Shown piece by piece: positions 1 to 8,216 of a stretch of DNA of 38,749 nucleotides (the stretch's first letter is position 1; each line of letters begins with the position of its first letter). The stretch comes from an uncultured Acidobacteriota bacterium. GTDB taxonomy: Bacteria; Acidobacteriota; Terriglobia; Terriglobales; Acidobacteriaceae. The notes beneath the pieces are model-generated. The model had not been told where the DNA came from. It did not search any database and saw only the letters and a list, made by a program, of their open reading frames with translations. The position numbers were made by a program, and so were the translations under genes. The DNA lies in contig CAILAZ010000116.1 in NCBI GenBank assembly GCA_903832295.1, positions 1-38,749 of the forward strand, read 5' to 3'.

Positions 1-2
1 GG

Positions 3-119
3 GAAGTGTTCGACCAGGCGTGCCTGCTTTGTAGCGAAGCGACTCCGGAGCACTGCCACCGGCGATTGCTGGCGGAGTATCTGGGCGAGCAGTGGGGAGA
101 TATCCGGATTGTGCATTAA
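3..119 (+). CDS. DUF488 family protein, C-terminal fragment
   Basis: This is the 3' end of a gene that begins before the window; 38 codons and the TAA stop are visible. The readable tail contains LLCSEATPEHCHRR followed by LLAEYLGEQW, which matches the conserved C-terminal signature of DUF488 proteins (LLCxExxPExCHRxxxAExL). The Cys and His residues of that signature are all present. The biochemical role of DUF488 proteins is not established. The N-terminal part cannot be judged from here. Confidence 0.75.
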   Translation, partial: EVFDQACLLCSEATPEHCHRRLLAEYLGEQWGDIRIVH

Positions 120-409
120 TAGAGCTGGCGCGAGGTAGCAGGTTTTAAGCGGACTTGCACGGAGGCGAACCTGACTGGTAAACAGCTTTTTGCTGGTGCG
201 AGACTGGGGGCTTCGCCGGGTTTTCTCTGGTTTTTTCCGGAATTCGGAGGCTGAAGACCGGATATTGCAGAAGATTGACTGAAATTGCTATTGACAGTGC
301 AAGCGTAAGAGCCGAGATTAGTGAATGTCACGGGTTACCATCTCGATGCGTATCGAATGGGATTCCTGTGGCGGGAGATTGCCCCGCTCTGGCGCTCCGC
401 ACAACACGC
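120..409. other. Intergenic region with candidate promoter
   Basis: This 290-base stretch lies between the DUF488 tail and the XRE regulator. It holds a perfect TTGACA at 291-296. Seventeen bases later there is only a weak -10 (GAGATT, 314-319), so the promoter call is tentative. A small CAGC-TTTT-GCTG hairpin sits near 193-206. No convincing gene is seen. A TTG codon at 275 opens the downstream frame but lies upstream of the TTGACA box, so it is an unlikely start. Confidence 0.35.
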
Positions 410-949
410 ATGGCTGCTACGACATTGGCGCCCGTCGATTCGCGGGAAGTGGTTCGCTGCGATGATTGCCGTTTAGTTCAGTTTCGCCCGTCCAACAACA
501 TTTGCCGCCGCTGCAAGACGTCCCTGGAAGTGATTCCAGAGGCTGCTCCGCTGCGCGCTCCACTGGTGATGACGCACGCACCGGAGGCGGTGGCGTCCAG
601 CCAGATACCGGTGGCTGCGGCGATCCGGTCCCTGCGAATCCGCGCGGGATTGAGCCAGCGGCAACTCGCACTGCGCATGAGCGTGCCGCGGACCTACGTC
701 TCCAAGATCGAGAATGAGAAGGCGTGTCCGACGCTGGGTTCCCTGGAACGGCTGGCGGGGGCGTTACGGGTGCGAGTGTGCGACCTGCTGACGACTGGAA
801 GGACACACGAAGACGACATCCGCGAACTGTCACAGGACGACTTTATCTGGGAACTGATGCCGTACATGCCCAAGCTGAACGGGGTGCAGAGGTCCAGCTT
901 GCTGAACCAAGTGCGCGAATTGATGGCAATGCCCCGGCGCAGCGCGTAA
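410..949 (+). CDS. XRE-family transcriptional regulator with N-terminal zinc ribbon
   Basis: A 179-residue protein when started at ATG 410. The frame is open back to TTG 275, but that part is low in conserved features and lies across a candidate promoter. Residues 17-35 carry a CxxC-x11-CxxC arrangement (Cys 17, 20, 32, 35), which suggests a small zinc ribbon. A linker follows, then a helix-turn-helix of the Cro/C1 type at about residues 72-127 (AAIRSLRIRAGLSQRQLA, then VPRTYVSKIENEK). The last 50 residues form a separate helical tail. The family binds DNA as a dimer; the target genes are unknown. No strong ribosome binding site precedes ATG 410, so the start is uncertain. The next gene also encodes a cysteine-rich protein. 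Confidence 0.8.
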   Translation: MAATTLAPVDSREVVRCDDCRLVQFRPSNNICRRCKTSLEVIPEAAPLRAPLVMTHAPEAVASSQIPVAAAIRSLRIRAGLSQRQLALRMSVPRTYVSKIENEKACPTLGSLERLAGALRVRVCDLLTTGRTHEDDIRELSQDDFIWELMPYMPKLNGVQRSSLLNQVRELMAMPRRSA

Positions 950-1049
950 GGCTGGTGGAACTGGCGGGCTCCGGCGAACTGGCCGGAGCTGGCAGAGGCT
1001 CGGGCGCGACGAGGAAGCGGGATAACTCCGTAAAGGGAGCGCGCTTCTC

Positions 1050-1295
1050 ATGGCGCAGGGGGCGCGAATCAAGATGAAGAATGCGGATGTTTCCAAGTGT
1101 GCGAACCCGCAGTGTGATCGCGTATTCAAGCGGCTGGGCGAAGGGAAACTGTTTGTGCGGGCGGCGGAGATGAGCGAGAGTGGGGCGACGCAGAAAACGC
1201 TGTGGCTATGCGAACTTTGCTCGAAGCAATTTGACCTGCGCTTCGATCGCAGGCAAAAAGAGTTCCGCATGGTGCGGCACCGCCGTGCGGCATAA
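1050..1295 (+). CDS. Small cysteine-rich zinc-ribbon-like protein
   Basis: An 81-residue protein of unknown function. It has CANPQC near residues 17-22 and CELC near residues 54-57, which together look like a four-cysteine metal site, and a basic C-terminus (RMVRHRRAA). Start ATG 1050 is chosen because AGGGAG at 1034-1039 sits about 10 nt upstream. ATG 1074 is a possible shorter start. It follows the XRE gene by 100 nt on the same strand and may be co-transcribed. No enzyme motif is visible; a nucleic-acid or protein-binding role is only a guess. Confidence 0.65.
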   Translation: MAQGARIKMKNADVSKCANPQCDRVFKRLGEGKLFVRAAEMSESGATQKTLWLCELCSKQFDLRFDRRQKEFRMVRHRRAA

Positions 1296-1375
1296 GGCCG
1301 TGCCGGGCTGCTGAGTCCATTGCAAGAAGGCGAGGCGTGTGCTAGCTTCAAAATACTCGTTTTTGAGGGTATGCT

Positions 1376-2152
1376 TTGCACACCACCGTACCTGCCGGGC
1401 TGACTCGCAAACAGGCAGAGCTATACGCCAAGCTCGATCCAGAACGGCTACCACAACACATCGCGGTCATCATGGACGGCAACGGGCGCTGGGCCCGACG
1501 CCGACACCTGCCTCGGATTGCGGGGCATAAGCGCGGCGTGGAAGCGGTACGCGACGTCATCACGCTGGGCGCGCGCATTCATCTGCAGGCGCTGACGCTG
1601 TATGCGTTTTCGGCGGAGAACTGGAAGCGGCCAAAGACGGAGACCAGCTTCTTGATGGCTCTTCTGCGAACCTACCTGAAAAACGAAGTCCCCCTGATGA
1701 ACGAGAATAATATCCAGCTCCGCTATATCGGGCGCATCCACGAGCTGCCGCCCGAGGTGCAGGAACGGATGGCGTGGGCCACCGACCAGACGAGCAAGAA
1801 CACAGGAATGGTGATGACGCTGGCGTTGAACTACGGGGCGCGAGCGGAACTGATTGATGCCTTCCGGTCGATTCTGGAGGCGGCGGCGAACAATGGCGGA
1901 CTGGAACATCTCACGATCGACGAGGCGCTGGTTTCCAGCCACATGTACAGCAAACTGCCGGATCCGGACCTGGTGATCCGGACGAGCGGCGAGATGCGAC
2001 TGTCAAATTTCCTGCTATGGCAGTTGGCCTACACCGAGATCTACGTGACGCAAACGCTGTGGCCGGACTTCGATGGGACACACCTGCTGGAGGCTCTGGC
2101 TGATTTCCAGAGGCGGGAGCGGCGCTATGGCAACGTGGGCGCGGCATTTTAG
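1376..2152 (+). CDS. uppS: Isoprenyl transferase (undecaprenyl diphosphate synthase)
   Basis: A 258-residue cis-prenyltransferase that condenses isopentenyl diphosphate onto farnesyl diphosphate to make the C55 carrier lipid for cell wall synthesis. The N-terminal motif HIAVIMDGNGRWA holds the catalytic Asp34. Further family blocks are YAFSAENWKRP, the arginine-rich RRYG end, and IRTSGEMRLSNFLLWQ near residue 205. The length is normal. The start is TTG 1376 with GAGGGT at 1365-1370, 5 nt upstream. It opens the uppS-cdsA-dxr-rseP-ispG run, a common bacterial arrangement that ties isoprenoid supply to envelope lipid synthesis. The frr and pyrH genes often found upstream are absent here. Confidence 0.95.
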   Translation: MHTTVPAGLTRKQAELYAKLDPERLPQHIAVIMDGNGRWARRRHLPRIAGHKRGVEAVRDVITLGARIHLQALTLYAFSAENWKRPKTETSFLMALLRTYLKNEVPLMNENNIQLRYIGRIHELPPEVQERMAWATDQTSKNTGMVMTLALNYGARAELIDAFRSILEAAANNGGLEHLTIDEALVSSHMYSKLPDPDLVIRTSGEMRLSNFLLWQLAYTEIYVTQTLWPDFDGTHLLEALADFQRRERRYGNVGAAF

Positions 2153-2233
2153 AGCGGATCAAATACCAGCATGCCAATTTTCATTCCTGCTTTGCTTCCG
2201 TGCCCCGCCAGAAGGTAGTCTGCTGCTATCGAT

Positions 2234-3142
2234 ATGAAACGTATCCTGACCGCCCTGATCCTGATTCCTCTTGTGCTGCTGGCCGTTTTCCGCGCGCCGC
2301 TGTGGCTGTTTCTGCTTGTCACGTTGCTGGTAGCAATGGCTGCCGTCTTTGAATACCTGGGGATTGCAGCCGGGTACGGGTTTGAGCCGTTCCGGCTGCT
2401 GACGTACATCTACACATCGGCGTTGTTCATGGTTTTCTACTACTCGCAGGGATTTGGCGGCGGGGCGATGGTAGCGGGGATTCTGCTGCTGTTCCTGTTT
2501 GCGCCGTTTCTGCTGATGATGGCCGCAATGGGGCGCGAGGATTTGAGGGCGGCGCTGCCGGGAGCGGCGATGAGCTACCTGGCACTTCCCTACATTGGAT
2601 TGCCACTGCTGCTGCTGGCGGTGATGCGGGACTCGGTTCGGGGCTGGGAGTTTGTGGTGTTCACCTTCTTTGCGGTGTGGGTGGGCGACACAGCTGCGAT
2701 GTATGTGGGCAAGAGCATGGGGAGACACAAACTCGCACCCAGGGTGAGTCCGGGAAAGACGGTGGAAGGCGCAGTGGCTTCGCTGGTATTTGCGGTGGGA
2801 GTCTGCTGCCTGTTTGGATACTTTATCCCCGAGATTGCGGCGGTGCTCGGAAAGGCACACCTGCTGACAGACCCGGGGCGGGAGTCGCTGCTGTTTGACG
2901 CTCCGGTTTACCATCGCGCACCCGTGTGGCTGGCTGCGGCGCTGGCGGCAGTGATCAACGTTGCAGCGCAATTTGGAGATCTGCTGGAGTCGGCACTGAA
3001 GCGCGGCGCGGGGGTGAAGGACTCCGGCACAATGCTGCCGGGCCATGGCGGAATGCTGGACAGAATCGACGCATTGCTGTTCGCGTTGCCGGTTGCTTTC
3101 CTGCTGTTCATGGCATTTGGGCAGAAATTCGTGCAAGGGTAG
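2234..3142 (+). CDS. cdsA: Phosphatidate cytidylyltransferase (CDP-diglyceride synthase)
   Basis: A 302-residue polytopic membrane enzyme that makes CDP-diacylglycerol from phosphatidate and CTP, the branch point of phospholipid synthesis. Hydrophobic helices run from residue 3 onward (ALILIPLVLLAVF) with about seven or eight segments. The KLAPRVSPGKTVEGA block and the C-terminal signature (SALKRGAGVKDSG, then LPGHGGMLDRID) contain the conserved Lys, Asp and Gly residues of the family. It follows uppS by 81 nt. No strong ribosome binding site is seen before ATG 2234, but the membrane start MKRILTALIL fits. Confidence 0.94.
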   Translation: MKRILTALILIPLVLLAVFRAPLWLFLLVTLLVAMAAVFEYLGIAAGYGFEPFRLLTYIYTSALFMVFYYSQGFGGGAMVAGILLLFLFAPFLLMMAAMGREDLRAALPGAAMSYLALPYIGLPLLLLAVMRDSVRGWEFVVFTFFAVWVGDTAAMYVGKSMGRHKLAPRVSPGKTVEGAVASLVFAVGVCCLFGYFIPEIAAVLGKAHLLTDPGRESLLFDAPVYHRAPVWLAAALAAVINVAAQFGDLLESALKRGAGVKDSGTMLPGHGGMLDRIDALLFALPVAFLLFMAFGQKFVQG

Positions 3143-3172
3143 GCTGGCGAGTTAGACTGTTAAGTATCTGTG

Positions 3173-4360
3173 ATGAAACGAATCGCAATTCTGGGCTCGA
3201 CCGGCTCGATTGGTTGCAGCACCTTGAAGATCGTCGAGAGCTACCCGGACCGCTTTGCGGTTGCGACCCTGGCTGCGGGCTCAAATCTGGAACTTGCCTT
3301 TGAACAGGCAATGCGCTGGCGTCCGAAGCTGGTGTCTGTGGCTGAAGAGAGTGCGGCCGATTCCCTGCGCGTGCGCTTGCGCGCGGCTGGCGCTGGAGAG
3401 ATAGACGTTGCATGGGGCACGGCTGGAACAGTGGCTGTGGCAACCCATCCGGATGCGGATTTTGTGGTGAGCGCCATTGTGGGGGTTGCAGGACTGGAGG
3501 CCACCTACGCGGCGGTAAAAGCCGGAAAAGGAATTGGGCTGGCCAACAAGGAATGCCTGGTGGCCGCCGGAGAATTGGTGACGGCGGAGGCCAAGCGGCA
3601 GGGCATTCCGCTGCTTCCGATTGACAGCGAGCACAACGCGGTGCACCAGTGCCTGCGCGGCGGACGGATGGACGAGGTGGAACGCGTATGGCTGACGGCG
3701 TCGGGCGGCCCGTTCCTGCACACTCCGCGCGAAGAGTTTGAGAGCATCACGGTGGCACAGGCGTTGAACCATCCCACATGGAAGATGGGCAGACGGATCA
3801 CGATTGACTCGGCAACCCTGATGAACAAGGGGTTTGAGGTAATCGAGGCGGTGCGGCTGTTCAATATCCCGCCCGAGCGCACGAAGGTTGTTGTGCATCC
3901 GCAAAGCACGGTACACAGCATGGTGGAGTTTGTGGACGGCAGCATTCTGACACAGGTAAGCGTGACGGACATGCGGCTGCCGATTTTGTACGCGCTGACC
4001 TGGCCGGAGCGGATTGCGAGCGATTTGCGCTTTGATGTGCTGTCGATGACGCATCTGGATTTTTGTCCGCCGGACATGGAGAAGTTTCCGTGCTTGCGGC
4101 TGGCCTATGAGGCAGTGGAGGCCGGCGGAGCGAAGACGGTGGCCCTGAATGCGGCGGATGAAGTGGCCGTTGCGGCCTTCTTGGAGGGCAGAATCCCGTT
4201 TTTAGGTATTCCGGCTACGATTCAGGCGGTTTTGAATGAAACGCCAGCAAACAAACCGGAATCTATATACGAGGTTCTTTGCATGGATTTGGAAGCGCGC
4301 GAGCGGGCGCTAAGGTTTGTGGCGAACTCGAACGGTTCGCGAGTGGCGGTCACGAACTAA
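3173..4360 (+). CDS. dxr: 1-deoxy-D-xylulose 5-phosphate reductoisomerase
   Basis: A 395-residue enzyme that converts DXP to MEP with NADPH, the first committed step of the MEP isoprenoid pathway. The N-terminus KRIAILGSTGSIG is the NADPH-binding loop. Metal and substrate residues lie in LLPIDSEHNA (near residue 150), LTASGGPF, the MNKGFEVIEA block and VVHPQSTVHSMVEF. The C-terminal helical domain has NAADEVAV. ATG 3173 is preferred over GTG 3170 immediately before it. The gene follows cdsA by 30 nt and precedes rseP by 33 nt, so it is probably in the same operon. It shares its pathway with ispG downstream. Confidence 0.96.
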   Translation: MKRIAILGSTGSIGCSTLKIVESYPDRFAVATLAAGSNLELAFEQAMRWRPKLVSVAEESAADSLRVRLRAAGAGEIDVAWGTAGTVAVATHPDADFVVSAIVGVAGLEATYAAVKAGKGIGLANKECLVAAGELVTAEAKRQGIPLLPIDSEHNAVHQCLRGGRMDEVERVWLTASGGPFLHTPREEFESITVAQALNHPTWKMGRRITIDSATLMNKGFEVIEAVRLFNIPPERTKVVVHPQSTVHSMVEFVDGSILTQVSVTDMRLPILYALTWPERIASDLRFDVLSMTHLDFCPPDMEKFPCLRLAYEAVEAGGAKTVALNAADEVAVAAFLEGRIPFLGIPATIQAVLNETPANKPESIYEVLCMDLEARERALRFVANSNGSRVAVTN

Positions 4361-4393
4361 GCAGTCGGGCGTTGGAGAGAACATATCCTGTTT

Positions 4394-5743
4394 ATGATGA
4401 GCGCTTTCTACTATCTGTCTGGTGCGGTTATCGTGCTCGGCGTCATGATCCTGGTGCACGAGTTCGGCCACTTTGCGGCGGCGAAGTTGCTGGGTGTGCG
4501 CGTGGAAGTGTTCTCGATCGGCTTTGGCAAGAGATTGTTCGGCATCAAGCGTGGAGATACGGATTACCGCATCTCGGCGCTGCCGCTTGGCGGCTACGTG
4601 AAGATGACGGGCGTGAACGCGATTGAGATGCCGGAAGAGCGAACGGTTGCGGATGCCGGGAACGATGCCGGAGAATTCCTGAAACATCCTCGCTGGCAGA
4701 GGCTGATTATCGCAGTGGCAGGGCCGGTGGCAAACATTGTGATGGCCGTGCTGCTGTTGACCACCGTCTTCGCGCTGCATCATGAAGTCCCCTACGGATT
4801 GTATGAACCTGCGGTGGTGGGCTGGTGCCTGCCGGGCTCTCCCGCGGCAGCAGCCGGGCTGCAGGAAGGCGACCGGATTCTGCAAATTGGGGAAGCTCGG
4901 AACCCCACCTGGCAGGACGCGATGAACAAAGTCCTGATCAACCCTAACGAACCGCTGGCGGTGCGCGTGCAGCGCGGAGCGGAAGTGCTTCCGCTTACGA
5001 TTGTGCCAAAGGCAGACGGGCGCTCACAGACGGGTGATGTGGGATGGTTCCAGCAACGTCCGTTCGTGGTGACGTGGCTGGAAAAGGGATGGCCAGCGGC
5101 ACTGGCCGGATTGCGGATTGGCGACGAGATTGTGTCCGCGGACGGTAAGCCGATCCATGCAACAGAGCAAATGGCGGATTACCTCCAAAGCACGAAGGGC
5201 AAGGCAGTGGTGCTGGAGGTCCGGCGAAACAGCCAGACTCTGATGCTGAGCGTGACACCGAAGCTGATTGCGCTGGATCCACACACGGAAGCGTATCGAA
5301 TCGGTTTCGCGTCAAGGCCCATCCAGGTTGAGAAGCTGCCGATCGGTGAGGCCTTCCAGCGGTCGGTGGGTGAATGCAAGAAGCTCTCAGGATTGGTCTT
5401 TGAGCTGATTGGCCGGATGGCCGAGCGCAAGGTTTCCGTGAAGCAGATGTCTGGGCCAATCGAGATCGTGCGGCTCTCTGGCGAGATGGTGCGCGAGCGC
5501 AGCCTGAACGACATGCTCGGCTTCATGGCGATGATCAGTCTGCAACTTGGGCTCTTTAACCTGCTGCCGATTCCGATTCTGGACGGCGGGCTGATTGCGA
5601 TGCTGCTGGTGGAGTCTGTGATGCGGCGCGATATCAACGAGGCCATCAAGATTCGCCTGTACCAGGCGGCGTTTGTCTGCCTGGTGCTGTTTGCGGGAAT
5701 GGTGATCTTCAACGACGTGGTGAAGATGCTGCCCGGGCAGTAA
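4394..5743 (+). CDS. rseP: RIP metalloprotease (site-2 protease) RseP
   Basis: A 449-residue intramembrane zinc protease of family M50. The first membrane helix carries HEFGH at residues 22-26, the zinc and catalytic motif. The second zinc-ligand motif is in NLLPIPILDGG near residue 393. Two PDZ domains lie between them, at about residues 130-205 and 215-290, in the periplasm. Members cut anti-sigma factors or remnant signal peptides after a first cleavage. No sigma or anti-sigma gene is in the window, so the substrate is unknown. Start ATG 4394; ATG 4397 is equally possible. The gene is followed by a strong hairpin, so it likely ends the first part of the operon. Confidence 0.94.
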   Translation: MMSAFYYLSGAVIVLGVMILVHEFGHFAAAKLLGVRVEVFSIGFGKRLFGIKRGDTDYRISALPLGGYVKMTGVNAIEMPEERTVADAGNDAGEFLKHPRWQRLIIAVAGPVANIVMAVLLLTTVFALHHEVPYGLYEPAVVGWCLPGSPAAAAGLQEGDRILQIGEARNPTWQDAMNKVLINPNEPLAVRVQRGAEVLPLTIVPKADGRSQTGDVGWFQQRPFVVTWLEKGWPAALAGLRIGDEIVSADGKPIHATEQMADYLQSTKGKAVVLEVRRNSQTLMLSVTPKLIALDPHTEAYRIGFASRPIQVEKLPIGEAFQRSVGECKKLSGLVFELIGRMAERKVSVKQMSGPIEIVRLSGEMVRERSLNDMLGFMAMISLQLGLFNLLPIPILDGGLIAMLLVESVMRRDINEAIKIRLYQAAFVCLVLFAGMVIFNDVVKMLPGQ

Positions 5744-5763
5744 GCGAGAGATGGTGAGGATGA

Positions 5764-5785
5764 GGGTGCCCGAGGGCACCCTTTT
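5764..5785 (+). terminator. Rho-independent terminator after rseP
   Basis: GGGTGCC (5764-5770) pairs with GGCACCC (5775-5781) around a 4-nt loop, followed by TTTT. It lies 20 nt after the rseP stop and 40 nt before ispG. ispG therefore either has its own promoter or depends on read-through. Confidence 0.75.
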
Positions 5786-5824
5786 CCCAACCCTAGACGG
5801 CACTGGTAAACTTGAGAAAGAGCT

Positions 5825-7063
5825 ATGGCAATCCTTAAACGACGAAAAAGCTACACGGCAAAAATTGGAAACGTGCGCGTGGGAAGCGATGCGCCGGTGA
5901 TGGTGCAGTCGATGACCAACACGGATACGGCGGATGTGGCCTCCACAGTGAAACAAGTTGCGGCACTGGCACGAGCCGGATCTGAAGTTGTACGCGTGAC
6001 GGTAAACAATGATGCCGCAGCGGCAGCAGTGCGTCCGATTGTGGATGAACTGGCAGCGATGGGCGTGTTTGTGCCGATTGTGGGCGACTTCCATTACAAC
6101 GGACACTTGCTGCTGAAACAGTTTCCGGAGTGCGCGCGGGCATTGGCGAAGTACCGGATTAATCCGGGAAATGTTTCCATTGGCCGGAAGAATGACGACA
6201 ACTTCCGAACCATGATTGAGTGCGCCATCGAGAATGACAAACCGGTTCGCATCGGAGTGAACTGGGGTTCGTTGGACCAGCAGTTGCTGGCGCGAATGAT
6301 GGACGAGAATGCGAAGCTGGCTGAGCCCAAAGAACCAAGGCTTGTAATGATCGAGGCGATGATCACCAGCGCGCTGCATTCGGCGGAACTGGCGGAAAGT
6401 TACGGATTGCCGGGCGATCACATTCTGCTGAGCGCGAAGGTGAGCGGCGTACAGGACCTGGTCGATGTGTATCGCGACCTGGCGTCACGCTGCGAGTATC
6501 CGCTGCACCTGGGACTGACCGAAGCTGGCATGGGAGCCAAGGGCATTGTAAGCAGTACCGCAGGATTGGCAATTCTGCTGCAAGAGGGCATCGGCGATAC
6601 GATTCGGGTTTCTCTGACTCCGGCACCGGGAGGCGACCGGACAGAAGAAGTGCAAGTAGCGCAACAGGTGTTGCAGTCCATGGGGATTCGGAGCTTTCTG
6701 CCGCAGGTTACAGCCTGCCCGGGATGCGGACGCACAACGTCCACGTACTTCCAGGAACTCGCACAACAGGTTCAGGCGTATGTGCGCGAGCAGATGCCCG
6801 CGTGGCGCAAAGAGTACGACGGCGTGGAGGAGATGAAACTGGCGGTGATGGGATGCATCGTAAACGGACCAGGAGAGTCGAAGCACGCCAATATCGGAAT
6901 TTCGCTGCCGGGAACGTTTGAAGATCCGAAGGCGCCCGTGTTTATTGACGGGCGGCTGGTGACCACGCTGAAGGGCGACCACATAGTAGAGGAGTTCAAG
7001 ACGATTCTGACCAACTACGTGGGGACAAGATACGCGAAGAGAGCGGAACCGGCAAAGGTCTAG
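5825..7063 (+). CDS. ispG: 4-hydroxy-3-methylbut-2-enyl diphosphate synthase (flavodoxin)
   Basis: A 412-residue iron-sulfur enzyme that converts MEcPP to HMBPP, the penultimate MEP-pathway step. The N-terminal TIM barrel begins with [17 protein letters not shown]. The C-terminal [4Fe-4S] domain shows ACPGCGRTT (two Cys ligands), [10 protein letters not shown] (third Cys) and a downstream Glu. This is the compact bacterial two-domain form, without the extra insert of plant and chlamydial enzymes. The start ATG 5825 has GAAAGAGC just upstream, a modest ribosome binding site. It is the second MEP gene in the cluster, with dxr. Confidence 0.96.
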   Translation: MAILKRRKSYTAKIGNVRVGSDAPVMVQSMTNTDTADVASTVKQVAALARAGSEVVRVTVNNDAAAAAVRPIVDELAAMGVFVPIVGDFHYNGHLLLKQFPECARALAKYRINPGNVSIGRKNDDNFRTMIECAIENDKPVRIGVNWGSLDQQLLARMMDENAKLAEPKEPRLVMIEAMITSALHSAELAESYGLPGDHILLSAKVSGVQDLVDVYRDLASRCEYPLHLGLTEAGMGAKGIVSSTAGLAILLQEGIGDTIRVSLTPAPGGDRTEEVQVAQQVLQSMGIRSFLPQVTACPGCGRTTSTYFQELAQQVQAYVREQMPAWRKEYDGVEEMKLAVMGCIVNGPGESKHANIGISLPGTFEDPKAPVFIDGRLVTTLKGDHIVEEFKTILTNYVGTRYAKRAEPAKV

Positions 7064-7083
7064 TTGCAACGCACGATGAGACA

Positions 7084-7111
7084 GGGACGCGGGCTTAGCG
7101 GCCCGCGTTCC
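7084..7111. terminator. Hairpin after ispG, probable terminator
   Basis: An 11-bp stem with one G-U pair: GGGACGCGGGC (7084-7094), loop TTAGCG, then GCCCGCGTTCC (7101-7111). The T content downstream is modest (TATT). It sits 20 nt after ispG and before the convergent small gene ending at 7131, so it may serve both strands. Confidence 0.6.
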
Positions 7112-7130
7112 TATTGCGCGCTATGCAGTG

Positions 7131-7253
7131 CTAGGCGTGGACGGCGAAGAACATGAGGCCGAATGCCGCTCCGAACCAGATGGCGAATGCGGCAACGTTG
7201 ATGGCAATCCGAATGGGCGTGCTGTCGATGATCCAGTTGAACCGGGCTTCCAT
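7131..7253 (-). CDS. Small single-pass membrane protein, 40 aa, unknown function
   Basis: The frame is open further upstream to ATG 7358, but ATG 7253 is preceded by GGGGAGGG with 7 nt spacing, the best ribosome binding site in the area. The resulting 40-residue peptide has a short polar N-terminus (MEARFNWIIDSTPIR) and one hydrophobic helix at about residues 15-37 ending FFAVHA. It is encoded 114 nt downstream of the CAP-domain gene on the same strand and could be its operon partner. I do not recognise the family. The strong translation signal and clear transmembrane segment argue that it is real. Confidence 0.55.
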   Translation of the reverse strand: MEARFNWIIDSTPIRIAINVAAFAIWFGAAFGLMFFAVHA

Positions 7254-7367
7254 GGCATTTCCCTCCCCGCGCGGTTTGAGCGGGCACACCGTGTGACCGT
7301 TCGCGCATGGGGACTGATACGGCAGGCGGGCGGCGGCAGTTCCACGGGCCACCGACATTTTCTGTGC

Positions 7368-8216
7368 TCAGCGATAGGTGACGACAATGACCCAGAAGAG
7401 CGGATTGTCATAGCTGGCGCTGGATCGATAACAGGCACCCACAGAAAACGACTTGCCGGAATCGGGCGGAATCCGTTTCAGCGAATCGGAAATTTGGTTG
7501 AGGTCGATGGCCGTGAAAGTGACAGCGCTCTTGGCCTTGGGAGATGAGAGCACAGCGCGGGCGTCGAGTTTATCGTTCGCCGCCATTTGACAGGCTTGGC
7601 TGCGCAACTCAGGGACAGGGACGCGATTGAGCAGAGGCAGTTCCGCCGCGCGGCGAACCCTGTTGAGTTGAAGTGCGACCTGTGACTCGACTTCTTCCAC
7701 ACTGACCTCTGGAAAGCGTCGAGCGAAATCCTGGGTCACGAAGATGCCCGCGTCGGTGCGGACCACGCCGATTCCCAGTGCGTTGTACTGCGGAGCCAGG
7801 ATATTGGCGCGGTGCCCGGGCGAGGACATCAGGGACTCATGAGCGTGGATGGAGTTGTAATCCAGCGCTACGTTTTCGCCGCTGGAATCGAAGCGAAGAG
7901 AGAGGGCTCCGAGGCGGAGCACGAGTTTGGGTTCGCCGGGAAACTGGTGCGAGATGCCGTTGGCAACGGCCATGCGCTGGCTATGGGCTCGAGCCGCCTG
8001 CTGGAGACGCTCGTCTAAGATGAGCGTGGCGAGGCCACGCGACTTGCGCTCAGTATTGACCAGGCGGAATATCTCCTGTTCGGCGTTCGCATCCACGGAG
8101 AACTGGGCAAAACAGGGCGCGACGAAGAGGAGCAACAAGAGTAAAGAGCCAGCGCGGCGCCGGGATGCGCTTCGAGTCCGAAGGTGAGATACAATCCAAG
8201 AACTTGGAGCATTCAT
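7368..8216 (-). CDS. Secreted CAP (SCP/PR-1) domain protein
   Basis: A 282-residue protein when started at ATG 8216. The N-terminus has a basic region (RSASRRRAG) and a hydrophobic core LLLLLLFVAPCFA, a typical signal peptide with cleavage near FAQ. The CAP domain covers about residues 42-165. Family blocks are LVNTERKSRGL, AARAHSQRMA, the GENVA loop, SPGHRANIL and GIGVVRTDAG. The C-terminal 110 residues form a separate region without a recognised domain. Bacterial CAP proteins are extracytoplasmic and their activity is mostly unknown. The start codon overlaps that of the divergent rmuC. The frame is open further upstream inside rmuC, but those residues lack conservation features. Confidence 0.85.
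   Translation of the reverse strand: MNAPSSWIVSHLRTRSASRRRAGSLLLLLLFVAPCFAQFSVDANAEQEIFRLVNTERKSRGLATLILDERLQQAARAHSQRMAVANGISHQFPGEPKLVLRLGALSLRFDSSGENVALDYNSIHAHESLMSSPGHRANILAPQYNALGIGVVRTDAGIFVTQDFARRFPEVSVEEVESQVALQLNRVRRAAELPLLNRVPVPELRSQACQMAANDKLDARAVLSSPKAKSAVTFTAIDLNQISDSLKRIPPDSGKSFSVGACYRSSASYDNPLFWVIVVTYR
8190..8195 (+). promoter_or_regulatory. Candidate -10 box of rmuC
   Basis: TACAAT at 8190-8195, followed by a TTGGAG ribosome binding site and ATG 8215. No clear -35 is visible. The box lies inside the 5' coding part of the divergent CAP gene, so the two transcription units must overlap at their 5' ends. Confidence 0.4.

Noticed and set aside
275-409. TTG 275 as start of the XRE regulator
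   Set aside because: It would add 45 residues without conserved features and lies upstream of the TTGACA box at 291.
2159-3136. 325-codon minus-strand frame
   Set aside because: Antisense to cdsA; composition is dominated by Gln, His and Arg with no motif.
5387-6421. 344-codon minus-strand frame across rseP and ispG
   Set aside because: It spans two clear genes and a terminator, and is rich in His, Gln and Arg, typical of a shadow frame.
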